Source: Kitasatospora albolonga (lineage in GTDB: Bacteria; Actinomycetota; Actinomycetes; Streptomycetales; Streptomycetaceae). Taken from it: 64,000 nucleotides of DNA. Shown in pieces: positions 1-8,120 of this stretch; the stretch's first letter is position 1; each line of letters begins with the position of its first letter. The notes under the pieces are model-generated. The model saw only the letters and a program-made list of their open reading frames with translations, did no database searches and was not told the DNA's origin. The DNA lies in NCBI GenBank assembly GCA_002082585.1, contig CP020563.1, positions 496,001 through 560,000 on the forward strand, given 5' to 3'. Both the position numbers and the translations under genes were made by a program.

Positions 1-1959
1 CTGCCCAGCAACGACGTCCGGGCCGCGGCGACCGAGGTACGGGTCGAGACGGACCAGGGCTCCGAGGACAGCCCGCTCCGCCCCGACGGCTCCCCGCAGG
101 AGGTGGCCGCGCCCGCCGGGCCGGCCAAGTGGCTGAAGGTGACGATCCTCAAGTCCCAGCAGGGGCGCCCCGGGCTCTCCGGTGCCGGGTTCACCGACAT
201 CGCCGTCCCCGGCGTGCAGGTCACCCGGATGCTGGAGCTGCCCTCCGACGCACCCCGTGAGGGCGCCGACTCCACGGTGTACGCGCTCAAGCGCGGCAGC
301 GACCCCGGCGGGCTCTCCGCGGTGGCCGCGGAGACCGGTCTGCACCGCCAGTTCACCCCGGCGGAGGCCGGGGAGTACACGGTCGCCGCGAGCGCGCTGC
401 CCGTACCGGGCGAGGCTCTCGACAAGCTGCTGTTCGAGCTGACGGGCAAGCGGAAGCAGATCGTGGTGAGCGCCGACTCCACGGCGCGTCTGGGCACCAA
501 CATCAGTGCGCGGAACCTGACGGACGGCGACCTCACCACGGCGTGGATCGCGGGCGACCGCCCCACACTGCGGCTGTCCTGGCCCAAGAAGAAGAAGGTC
601 GGGGAGATCGTGTTCGTGGCGGCCGGGGGGCTCTCCACCCGGCCCGAGCAGGTGAAGATCACCTCGCCGGACGGTCTGGCGGTGGCCGGGGTGGACGAGA
701 ACGGCATGGCCCGCTTCCCGGTCATCAACACCGACAGGATGGACATCACCATCTCGCGCACGGCCCCGCTCACCGTCCACAACCCGTTCGCGGGCGACCG
801 GCTGCAGCTGCCGGTCGGACTGAGCGAGGTCCACATCCCCGCGCTGAAGGAGTTCGCCTCACCGCAGCCCGACCCGGAGAAGACGTTCAGCCTGCCCTGC
901 GGGCAGGGGCCGGTCCTCTCCGTGGACGGCACGTTCATGGAGACGAAGGCCGAGGGCCGGATCAGCGACCTGACGCAGCGGCGGCCCGTCTCCGTCTCGC
1001 TCTGCACCGAGCGGAGCACGGTGGAGCTGAACGCGTCGGCCAGCACCGTGGAGGCCGGTGACGCCGGTCCGCTCGCCATCACCGATGTCACGCTGAGCAA
1101 GGGCGAGACGAAGGCTCCGGAGACCACCGCCCGGACGGTGGAGGTCGAGAAGAGCGACGGTGACCGGCGGACGCTGACGGTCGGCGCCGGTGAGGCTTCG
1201 TATCTCCAGCTCCACGAGAACCACAACAAGGGCTGGAAGGCCACGCTGAACGGCAAGGAGCTGACGCCGCTGCGGATCGACGGCTGGCAGCAGGCGTGGC
1301 TGGTTCCCGAGGGCGAGGGCGGCAAGGTCACCCTGGAGTACGGGCCCGCGCGGATCTACCAGGCCGGTCTGTTCGGGGCCGGGGTGCTTCTCCTCGTCCT
1401 CGTGGGGCTCGCCTTCGTACGCCGCCGGGGCTCCGCTCCGTACGAGGCCGAGGAGCAGCCCGCACCGCCTGCCCCCGGGCTGGTTCTGGGCACGGTGGCG
1501 CTGACCCTGGTGGGCATCGTGATCGCGGGTCCGGTCGCCCTGGTGGTGCCCGTCCTCGCCGTACTCGCCCACTTCCGCCCGTCGTGGCTGTCGCCCGTCG
1601 CCTTCGCGGCGATGGCCGGGGCCGGGGTGGTCGTGGCGGTGGGCACGGGAAGCCACATCACCACGGGACAGGGCGCCTTCGGGCCGACGGCCCAGCTCCT
1701 GGCCCTGATCGCCCTGTTCGCCGCGCTGGTCACGGTGTCCGCACCGGGCCGGGGCCGTCGGGCGGCGGGCCGGAGCACGGAGCCGTACGCGGCCGGGTAC
1801 GAAGGCGGTACGGAGCCCGCGACAGCGGCGGGCGGCGAAGGCGGTACGGTCCCGGCGCAGCCGGGGCCGCCGTCCGGCCGGACCCTCTCCGCCGATGCGA
1901 AGAGGCCGCACACCGACCCGCCCGCGCAAGGTCACAGCGGCGGAGGAAGCAGCGGATGA
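1..1959 (+). CDS. AftD-like arabinofuranosyltransferase, C-terminal part (5' truncated by window)
   Basis: The reading frame is open from base 1, so only the last 652 residues are seen. It reads as the C-terminal half of the large alpha-(1->3)-arabinofuranosyltransferase/DUF3367-type proteins of actinobacteria. A discoidin (F5/8 type C)-like beta region lies around residues 150-270 (NISARNLTDGDLTTAWIAGD and following). A beta-rich segment ending near residue 450 comes next, then about four membrane helices (residues 455-600) and a disordered Gly/Pro-rich tail. In mycobacteria AftD extends cell-wall arabinan using decaprenyl-phosphoryl arabinose; the role in Streptomyces is inferred. The catalytic membrane half is outside the window. 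The stop overlaps the next gene by ATGA, indicating a coupled operon. Confidence 0.75.
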   Translation: MPSNDVRAAATEVRVETDQGSEDSPLRPDGSPQEVAAPAGPAKWLKVTILKSQQGRPGLSGAGFTDIAVPGVQVTRMLELPSDAPREGADSTVYALKRGSDPGGLSAVAAETGLHRQFTPAEAGEYTVAASALPVPGEALDKLLFELTGKRKQIVVSADSTARLGTNISARNLTDGDLTTAWIAGDRPTLRLSWPKKKKVGEIVFVAAGGLSTRPEQVKITSPDGLAVAGVDENGMARFPVINTDRMDITISRTAPLTVHNPFAGDRLQLPVGLSEVHIPALKEFASPQPDPEKTFSLPCGQGPVLSVDGTFMETKAEGRISDLTQRRPVSVSLCTERSTVELNASASTVEAGDAGPLAITDVTLSKGETKAPETTARTVEVEKSDGDRRTLTVGAGEASYLQLHENHNKGWKATLNGKELTPLRIDGWQQAWLVPEGEGGKVTLEYGPARIYQAGLFGAGVLLLVLVGLAFVRRRGSAPYEAEEQPAPPAPGLVLGTVALTLVGIVIAGPVALVVPVLAVLAHFRPSWLSPVAFAAMAGAGVVVAVGTGSHITTGQGAFGPTAQLLALIALFAALVTVSAPGRGRRAAGRSTEPYAAGYEGGTEPATAAGGEGGTVPAQPGPPSGRTLSADAKRPHTDPPAQGHSGGGSSG

Positions 1960-3263
1960 CCGCCGTCCAGCCCGCCCGGCCGCACACCGCGGCCGGGCGG
2001 CTGCCCCGGGTGCCGTTCCCCGTCGTCGACGAGGTGGACCGGCACTGCGCCCAGGACGCCGAGCCGAGCACCGTGCACATCGAGGTGCATCTGCCCGGCC
2101 GGGTCGAGGAGGACCGGCTGCGCGCCGCGTTCGCCGCGTCGCTGGCCCGCCATCCGCGGGCGCTGATGCGGGAGCGCCCGCGCGGCCGGTTCGCCCGGCG
2201 GTACGAGTGGGAGCTCACCGAAGGACCGGACCGGGACCCGGTCACCTTCCGCCCGGCCGCGCCCGGGGCGCTCGACCGGGCGCGGGCGGATTCCCTCGGC
2301 AGCGCCCCGCCGCTCACGCTCTCCCCGCCGCTGCGGGTGGACGTGGTGGAGGAGCCCGGCCGGGAGGGATGCGTGCTGGTGTTCACCGTGCACCACACCG
2401 CGCTCGACGGGCCCGCCTGTCTGCGGCTGGCGGCCACCGCAGCCGAGATCTACAGCGGGCGGTCCGTCCCTCCGCCGCCCGCCCCCGCCCGTCCGGCCTC
2501 CGCGCCGCCGCCCCGGAGCACCGGTCCGGCGGCCCTGGCCCGGCCGGCCCGGGTGGCGGCGGGCAGCACCCCGGGCACGGTGCCGGGCAACGCCCAGCTG
2601 CTGGCCGAACTGCCGGTGCCGCGGCGGGAGTCCGGCGCGCCCTACACGGTCAACGACCAGCTGATGGTGGCCACCGCGCTGACGGTGGCCGACTGGAACC
2701 GGCAGCGCGGGGCGGGCGAGCGCCCGCTGCGGATCACCATGCCGGTCGACGACCGCACCCGGGGGCCCCGGATGCCGATCGGCAACGGCACCCGGCTGGT
2801 CGAGGTCGGCTTCGGAGCGGCGGAGGTGGCGTCCGGTGCGGACATCCCCGCGCTGCTGCGCCTGACCGCCGAGCGCACCCGCGCCCTGAAGGCGGAGCCG
2901 CGTCCGCAGCTGGGCCGTTCGGCCGCGCTGCTGACCACCCCGCTGCTGCCGGTCGCCGCACGTGCGGCGTACACCCGGGGGCTGCGGGTGCTGGCGGGGC
3001 CGTGGACCTCCACGACCCTGCTCAGCAACGTCGGCCGCGTCCCCTACCCGCTGGACTTCGGCGAGGCGGGAAGATCCCGTGCCCTGTGGATGTCCGCGCC
3101 CGCCCGGCTCCCGAGGGGGCTGACCTTCACCACCGCGTCCACGGACGGCAGGCTGCATCTGGCCCTGCGCTGGTCGCGGACCCTGCTGAGCGACGAGGAC
3201 GGCGGGGCGCTGCTCGCCCTGTTCACCCGTCATCTGGCCGCGATATCCTCGGAGGCGCCGTGA
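1956..3263 (+). CDS. Condensation-domain-like acyltransferase
   Basis: A 435-residue protein with one NRPS-condensation/PapA-type chloramphenicol-acetyltransferase fold. The catalytic HHxxxDG motif reads HHTALDG at residues 146-152. A second half-domain contains the typical MPVDDRTRGPRM and LSNVGRVPYPLDF stretches (around residues 265 and 355). No adenylation or carrier domain is present, so it is a free-standing condensation enzyme that probably acylates a sugar, lipid or peptide acceptor. The ATG start overlaps the stop of the AftD-like gene (ATGA) and has a GGAGGAA ribosome site 8 nt upstream. A downstream methyltransferase also overlaps it, so the three genes probably act on one product. 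The substrate cannot be read from the sequence. Confidence 0.8.
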   Translation: MTAVQPARPHTAAGRLPRVPFPVVDEVDRHCAQDAEPSTVHIEVHLPGRVEEDRLRAAFAASLARHPRALMRERPRGRFARRYEWELTEGPDRDPVTFRPAAPGALDRARADSLGSAPPLTLSPPLRVDVVEEPGREGCVLVFTVHHTALDGPACLRLAATAAEIYSGRSVPPPPAPARPASAPPPRSTGPAALARPARVAAGSTPGTVPGNAQLLAELPVPRRESGAPYTVNDQLMVATALTVADWNRQRGAGERPLRITMPVDDRTRGPRMPIGNGTRLVEVGFGAAEVASGADIPALLRLTAERTRALKAEPRPQLGRSAALLTTPLLPVAARAAYTRGLRVLAGPWTSTTLLSNVGRVPYPLDFGEAGRSRALWMSAPARLPRGLTFTTASTDGRLHLALRWSRTLLSDEDGGALLALFTRHLAAISSEAP

Positions 3264-3988
3264 CCGGCACCGTTTCTCCCCCGCCCGGCCTGCGGGACTT
3301 CTACGAGAACCCGGCCGTCCCGGTGGCGTCCGGCGACGGGCGCAGCAGGCGCCAGGCGCGGCTGCTGGCCGACGCCCTGCGCGGACGGCCGGGCCAGGTC
3401 ATCGTGGACGTCGGCTGCGGCGACGGGACGGCCGCCGCGACCGCCGCGCCGATCCTGACCGGGCACCGGCTGATCGGCGTCGACTGGTCGCAGGACGCCC
3501 TGCGCCGGGCCCGCCCCCGGATGGGTTCGGTGGTCCGGGGCGAGCTGGAGCACGGCGGGCTGCCGCTCGCCGACGGGTGCGCGGACGCGGTGCTGTTCAG
3601 CGAGATCCTGGAGCACCTCGTCGACCCGGACCAGGCGCTGGACGAGCTGCGGCGCATCCTGAAGCCCGGCGGCCATCTGATGCTGTCCACCCCGAACCTG
3701 GCCGCCTGGTACAACCGGGCGCTGCTGCTGGCCGGGGTGCAGCCGGTGTTCTCGGAGGTCAGCCTGCGCGGCATCCACGGCCGCCCCGGCTCCGAGGTGG
3801 TGGGCCATCTGCGGCTGTACACCGCCCGGGCGCTGCGCTCCTTCCTGACCGCCTCCGGCTTCGAGGACGTGACGATCACGGGCGCCCCCTTCCACGGGGT
3901 GCCGCGCCCGCTGCGGCTGCTCGACCGGGCGGCGTGCGCGGTGCCCGGTGCGGCGTCCATCCTGCTGGCCCACGCTCGGCGGCGATAG
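3260..3988 (+). CDS. Class I SAM-dependent methyltransferase
   Basis: A 242-residue protein. The GTG start overlaps the preceding stop (GTGA), preceded by GGAGG. The Rossmann SAM-binding glycine motif reads VDVGCGDGTAA near residue 50, followed by the acidic ribose-binding loop (GVDWSQDALRRA). The post-I region is DAVLFSEILEHLVDP, with a KPGGHLMLSTPN strand, matching Methyltransf_11/UbiE-like enzymes that act on small molecules or lipids. It sits between a condensation-like acyltransferase and a membrane transporter-like gene, so O- or C-methylation of an envelope glycolipid or secreted metabolite is a reasonable inference. The specific acceptor is unknown. Confidence 0.85.
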   Translation: MTGTVSPPPGLRDFYENPAVPVASGDGRSRRQARLLADALRGRPGQVIVDVGCGDGTAAATAAPILTGHRLIGVDWSQDALRRARPRMGSVVRGELEHGGLPLADGCADAVLFSEILEHLVDPDQALDELRRILKPGGHLMLSTPNLAAWYNRALLLAGVQPVFSEVSLRGIHGRPGSEVVGHLRLYTARALRSFLTASGFEDVTITGAPFHGVPRPLRLLDRAACAVPGAASILLAHARRR

Positions 3989-3992
3989 GGCG

Positions 3993-4889
3993 ATGTGGTG
4001 GGGTGTGGGGGCCGCGCTGGTGGCCAACCTGCTGTACAGCGTGGGCTTCGTGCTGGAGAAGCGGGCGCTGGGCAGTCTGCCCGCGCTCTCGGCCGGCCGG
4101 CCGCTGCGCGTGATCCTCGTCCTGCTCACCAGCCCGCTGTGGATCGTGGGCGCGCTGGCGCTGGCGGCCGGATTCGGGGCCCAGCTGATCGTCTACCGGG
4201 CGCTGCCGATCGCGGCGGCGCAGGGCATCTTCGTCTCCGGCCTGGTGCTGCTCCTGCTGCTCTCGTCGGCCGTCCTCGGCGAGGAGTCGACCGGCCGCGA
4301 GCGCTATGCGCTGGGCGGTGTCCTGGTGGCGCTGCTGATGGTCGTCGCCTCGATCCGCGAGGGCGAGGACCAGGTGAGCGGCGGCGCCCCCTGGATGCTG
4401 GTGCTGCTGGTCTGTCTCCCGGCGCTGGCGGCGGGCGTCTGGCTCTACGTACGGGTGGAGCGCCGGGCGAACCAGCGCCACCGGGTGCCGACCAGCGGCA
4501 TCGGCTACGGGGTGGCGGTCGGGCTGCTGTACGGCGTCAGCACCCTGGCCGTGAAAGGCGTCTCCAGCCGTCTGACGACGACCGATCTCGGGGAGGCGGC
4601 CCGTTCGCTGTTCGGCTCGCCCTACCCGTATCTGCTGCTCTTCACCGCCGTGGCCGGTCTCGTCATGTCCCAGACGGCCCTGCAACGCTGCCGGGCCTCC
4701 CTCATCGTGCCCGTCTGCACCACGGTGACCTGCCTGTTCACCGCGGTCCTCGGGACGTTCGCCTTCGGGGAGTCCCTCCCCGACGACCCGCTGCTGCTGG
4801 CACTGCGGGTGGCCGGCACGGCGCTGGCCCTCACCGTCCTGCTGGCGATGCCCCGTCACGATCCCCCGGTGGAGGCGGTCCCGTCCTGA
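3993..4889 (+). CDS. EamA/DMT-family membrane protein
   Basis: A 298-residue, strongly hydrophobic protein with about nine or ten predicted membrane helices in the drug/metabolite transporter layout (two EamA-like halves). The chosen ATG lies 4 nt after the stop of the methyltransferase and starts directly with a signal-anchor helix (MWWGVGAALVANLLYSVGFV). The family moves small metabolites or, in related branches, lipid-linked sugars. In this operon it could export or flip the product of the acyltransferase and methyltransferases, but that is inference. An upstream ATG in the same frame would overlap the methyltransferase by 41 nt and adds no hydrophobic sequence, so it was not used. Confidence 0.8.
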   Translation: MWWGVGAALVANLLYSVGFVLEKRALGSLPALSAGRPLRVILVLLTSPLWIVGALALAAGFGAQLIVYRALPIAAAQGIFVSGLVLLLLLSSAVLGEESTGRERYALGGVLVALLMVVASIREGEDQVSGGAPWMLVLLVCLPALAAGVWLYVRVERRANQRHRVPTSGIGYGVAVGLLYGVSTLAVKGVSSRLTTTDLGEAARSLFGSPYPYLLLFTAVAGLVMSQTALQRCRASLIVPVCTTVTCLFTAVLGTFAFGESLPDDPLLLALRVAGTALALTVLLAMPRHDPPVEAVPS

Positions 4890-4953
4890 CGCCCGCTCCA
4901 CCGTCCACCGACCCCTGTCCTGAAGTCCGCCCCGACCCTGAGGGAGCCCCCGA

Positions 4954-5172
4954 ATGAACCCCGACGACCCGCTGCTCGCCATCCTCGCCTGCCCGCTCGA
5001 CAAGGGCCCGCTGTCGCTGCTTCCCGAGGAGGAGGCGCTCTACAACCCCCGGCTGCGGCTGAGTTACCCCATCCTGGACGGCATACCGCAGCTGCTGCCC
5101 TCCTCGGGCCGCAAGGTCGACGCCGACGCCCACGAGAAGTACCTCGCGGGCCTGAAGACCTCGGCCCGGTGA
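4954..5172 (+). CDS. Trm112-like small protein
   Basis: A 72-residue protein of the Trm112/UPF0434 (YcaR) family: LLAILACPLDKGPLSLLPEE at the N terminus, then LRLSYPILDGIPQLLP, the hallmark end of this fold. Eukaryotic and archaeal Trm112 proteins bind and activate several SAM methyltransferases. Bacterial members are small and often lack the zinc cysteines, and here only one cysteine (in LACPLDK) is present. Its stop overlaps the GTG start of an FkbM methyltransferase by 4 nt, and another methyltransferase lies two genes upstream. A role as partner or activator of one of these is suggested by context only. Confidence 0.8.
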   Translation: MNPDDPLLAILACPLDKGPLSLLPEEEALYNPRLRLSYPILDGIPQLLPSSGRKVDADAHEKYLAGLKTSAR

Positions 5173-5936
5173 CCACGCTCGCCGCGGCGGTGGCGTCCCG
5201 GCTGCCCACCGGCCTGGTCGCCTCCGCCGCCGTCGCCCTCTACCCGCGCTTCGAGCCGGAGCTGCGCCGGCTCGCCGACTTCTGCCCGCCCGGCACCACC
5301 GCCGTGGACATCGGCGGCTGGTACGGCCCCTGGTCGCACCGGCTCGCCCGGCGCTGCGCGGAGGTCGTCACCATCGAGCCCGTACCGCATCTGGCCGACC
5401 ATCTGCGCCGTACGCTGCCCTCGAACGCCCGAGTGGTCCAGGGGGCGGCGACGGACCGGGCCGGTTCCACGGTCCGGCTCTGGTTCCCGGAGGGCGACCA
5501 CGGCGACCGGGGGGTCTCCTCGCTGGAGCGGCGTGACATCCACGCGCACTGCGTCGAGGTGGAGTCCCTCACCGTCGACGGCCTCGGCCTGCGCGGGGTC
5601 GGCTTCGTGAAGATGGACGTGGACGGCGCGGAGGTGGCCGCGCTGCGGGGTGCGCAGGAGCTGCTGCGGCGGGAGCGCCCGGCGCTGCTCGTCGAGCTGG
5701 AGAGCAGGCTCGGCCCGATCGGTCCGGCGGTCGCCCTGCTCACCGGCCAGGGGTACGCGGGGTGGGTGCTGGCCGGGCGGAGCTGGCGGCCGCTGGCCGG
5801 TTTCGACCTGCCGGGCCACCAGGCGAGGACGGAGCACCTCGTCCATCAGGGGCTGCTGCGCCGGGCGTTGCCGCGGCGCGAGCGGTACATCAACTCGGTG
5901 CTGTTCCTCCCCGAGGGGCGGAGACCGGGTGTATAG
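5169..5936 (+). CDS. FkbM-family SAM methyltransferase
   Basis: A 255-residue protein with the FkbM layout: AVDIGGWYGPWSHRLA (SAM motif I, about residues 45-60), VVTIEPVPHLADHLRR (acidic loop), then VGFVKMDVDGAEVAALRGA, the family signature near residue 145. FkbM-type enzymes O-methylate sugars, polyketides or lipids. The GTG start overlaps the Trm112-like gene (GTGA), so translation is coupled. It is the last gene of the apparent operon that begins left of the window. A two-component pair starts 42 nt downstream. Confidence 0.85.
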   Translation: MTTLAAAVASRLPTGLVASAAVALYPRFEPELRRLADFCPPGTTAVDIGGWYGPWSHRLARRCAEVVTIEPVPHLADHLRRTLPSNARVVQGAATDRAGSTVRLWFPEGDHGDRGVSSLERRDIHAHCVEVESLTVDGLGLRGVGFVKMDVDGAEVAALRGAQELLRRERPALLVELESRLGPIGPAVALLTGQGYAGWVLAGRSWRPLAGFDLPGHQARTEHLVHQGLLRRALPRRERYINSVLFLPEGRRPGV

Positions 5937-5978
5937 ACGCTGAACGCGGTTGCGCCCCAGGTCAACTAGGGTGTCGCC

Positions 5979-6650
5979 GTGAGAGTGCTGCTGGTCGAGG
6001 ACGACACCAACCTCCGGTTCGGGGTGGCCGCCGCGCTGCGGGCGGCCGGTCTCGCGGTCGACGAGGCGGTCGATCTGCCGGAGGCCGACGAGGCCCTGTT
6101 CGTCACCGCGTACGACTGCGTGGTCTTCGACCGGATGCTGCCCTCGGGGGACGCCGCCGCCTATGTGGAGGAGCTCCGGCGGGGCGGGCGGGCCGTTCCG
6201 GTGCTGTTCCTCACCGCCCGGGACACCGTGGCGGACCGCGTCGAGGGTTTCGCCCGGGGCGGTGACGACTATCTGGTCAAGCCCTTCGCCGTGCCGGAGC
6301 TGGTGGCCCGGGTGCGCAGCCTGTGCCGCCGCGCGCCGGACGTGAGCCCGCCGGTGCTGCGGGTGGGGGACGTGGAGATCGACACCGCCCGGCGCCAGGT
6401 GCGCCGGGCGGGCGTCCTGCTGACCTTCACCCGCCGGGAGTTCGCCGTGCTGGAGGTGCTGGCCACCCGCGCCGACCAGGCGGTGGGCCGGGCGGAGCTG
6501 ATCGAGAGCTGCTGGGACGAGATGGCGGAACCGCAGTCCAACGTCCTGGAGGTGCTGGTCTCGCAGCTGAGGCGGAAGCTCGGTGACCCTCCGGTCGTGC
6601 ACACCGTGCGCGGTGTCGGCTACCGCCTGGCCGCCGGGCCCGCCCGGTGA
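5979..6650 (+). CDS. OmpR-family response regulator
   Basis: A 223-residue regulator. The receiver domain (residues 1-115) has acidic residues E7-D8-D9, phospho-acceptor D51 (CVVFDRMLP), T79 in FLTARD and K101 in VKPF. A winged-helix Trans_reg_C domain (about 125-220) ends with VVHTVRGVGYRL, the typical DNA-binding wing. The start is GTG. The stop overlaps the GTG of the histidine kinase (GTGA), so the pair is one cistron. Targets are unknown; the peptidase lipoprotein gene that follows is a candidate. Confidence 0.93.
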   Translation: MRVLLVEDDTNLRFGVAAALRAAGLAVDEAVDLPEADEALFVTAYDCVVFDRMLPSGDAAAYVEELRRGGRAVPVLFLTARDTVADRVEGFARGGDDYLVKPFAVPELVARVRSLCRRAPDVSPPVLRVGDVEIDTARRQVRRAGVLLTFTRREFAVLEVLATRADQAVGRAELIESCWDEMAEPQSNVLEVLVSQLRRKLGDPPVVHTVRGVGYRLAAGPAR

Positions 6651-8035
6651 GGAGCGCACGCCGCCGGGATCGCGCGGTGCGGGCCGTACGCCGTCCGTTC
6701 CGCCCGGTGAGGACCGTACGCACTCCGTTCCGCTCGCCCCGCGCGCTGACGCCGACCGCCCGCGTACGGCGGCTGCGCCGACGCATCACCGTGCTGTTCG
6801 CGCTGACCAGTGCGGTGGGGCTGGTCGCGATGGCCGCTCTGGCGGTGCGCAGCGACGGCGTGCGCTGGCGCGAACAGCTGGACCAGGCCATGAGCGCCGA
6901 CACCAACTGGGCCCTGGGCCTGCTGGAGACCGACGAGGACGGCCGGCTGGACACCGGGGTGCTGCTCGACAACGCGGGGACCGCGTGCCCGCCGCTCTTC
7001 CTGCTCGCGGCCCGGGACACCGCCACGGATCTGGTCGTCCAGCACGCTCCCCGCCGCCCCTGCCTGACCGTCGCGCCCGCCTCCGTCCAGCGGGCCGCGC
7101 TGGCCGCCGTACGGGCCGATGATCCCCGGTCCCTGGACGCGCGGACGACGGCGGGCGAGCCGGTACGGATGTTCGCGCTGCCCTTCTATCCGCCGGACGC
7201 GGAGGAGGACGCGGAGCCGCAAGGGGTCCTGGTGACCGTGGCGGACGCCTCGGCCCCACGGGCGGACCACCGGCGGCTGACGTGGGTGGTGACCGGCGGC
7301 TGTGCCCTGCTGGTCCTCCTGTCGGCGGGGGTCGGGCATCTGCTCTCCGGGCGGGCGGTCCGGCCGGCGCTGGAGGTCCTGGACCGGCAGGAGGCGTTTC
7401 TCACGGACGCCGCGCACGATCTGCGGACCCCGGCGGCCTCGCTGCGGACGCTCGCCGAGACCGCGCTGCGCGGCGAGACCGACAGCACGGATGTCCACCG
7501 GCGCACGCTCCGGCTCGCGGAGGGCATGGGCACGCTGGTCGACGGGCTGCTGACCCGGGCCCGGCTGATGTCGGGGACCGCCGTGCTGGCGGTGGAGCCG
7601 CTGCGGCTGGACCAGCTGGTGGAGGCCGTCGTCGAGGACACGGCCGCCGGGGGGCCGGTGACGGTACGGGCGGAGCAGGCCGTGGTGGTGGCCGCCGACC
7701 CCGATCTCGTACGCCGTGCGGTGGCCAATCTGGTCGGCAACGCGCTCGTCCACGGGCACCGGCCCGGTGAGCCTGCCGAGGTGGAGGTCACGGTCGGCGG
7801 CGAGGAGGCCACGGCGACCGTCACGGTGGAGGACGCGGGGCCGGGGCTGCCGCCCGAGGTGGCGGGGGCGCTCTTCGACCGGTTCCGCAGCGGTTCGGGC
7901 TCGACGGGGCTCGGCCTGTCCATCGCCTCGTGGGTCGCCCACGCCCACGGGGGCGGTCTCACGGCGGAGCCGGGGCGGCGCGGCGGGGCCCGGTTCGTGC
8001 TGCGCCTGCCCGCCGGGGGACCGCCCGCCCCCTGA
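6647..8035 (+). CDS. Sensor histidine kinase
   Basis: A 462-residue membrane kinase partnered with the overlapping response regulator. An arginine-rich N terminus (about 47 residues) precedes a first membrane helix (ITVLFALTSAVGLVAMAALAV). An extracellular sensor of about 135 residues and a second helix (VVTGGCALLVLLSAGVGHL) follow. Only a short linker precedes the H-box FLTDAAHDLRTPAASLR, so a full HAMP domain is not evident. The ATPase domain shows N-box LVGNALVHGH, G1 VEDAGPGLP and G2 TGLGLSIAS. The ligand is unknown. Confidence 0.92.
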   Translation: MRSARRRDRAVRAVRRPFRPVRTVRTPFRSPRALTPTARVRRLRRRITVLFALTSAVGLVAMAALAVRSDGVRWREQLDQAMSADTNWALGLLETDEDGRLDTGVLLDNAGTACPPLFLLAARDTATDLVVQHAPRRPCLTVAPASVQRAALAAVRADDPRSLDARTTAGEPVRMFALPFYPPDAEEDAEPQGVLVTVADASAPRADHRRLTWVVTGGCALLVLLSAGVGHLLSGRAVRPALEVLDRQEAFLTDAAHDLRTPAASLRTLAETALRGETDSTDVHRRTLRLAEGMGTLVDGLLTRARLMSGTAVLAVEPLRLDQLVEAVVEDTAAGGPVTVRAEQAVVVAADPDLVRRAVANLVGNALVHGHRPGEPAEVEVTVGGEEATATVTVEDAGPGLPPEVAGALFDRFRSGSGSTGLGLSIASWVAHAHGGGLTAEPGRRGGARFVLRLPAGGPPAP

Positions 8036-8120
8036 CCCGTACTCGGGCCTCATCAAAACCTCAGCATCGCTCGGGAATGCTTCGGGCCGGAACCACCCGA
8101 CCCCCTTCAGGGAGCACTCG

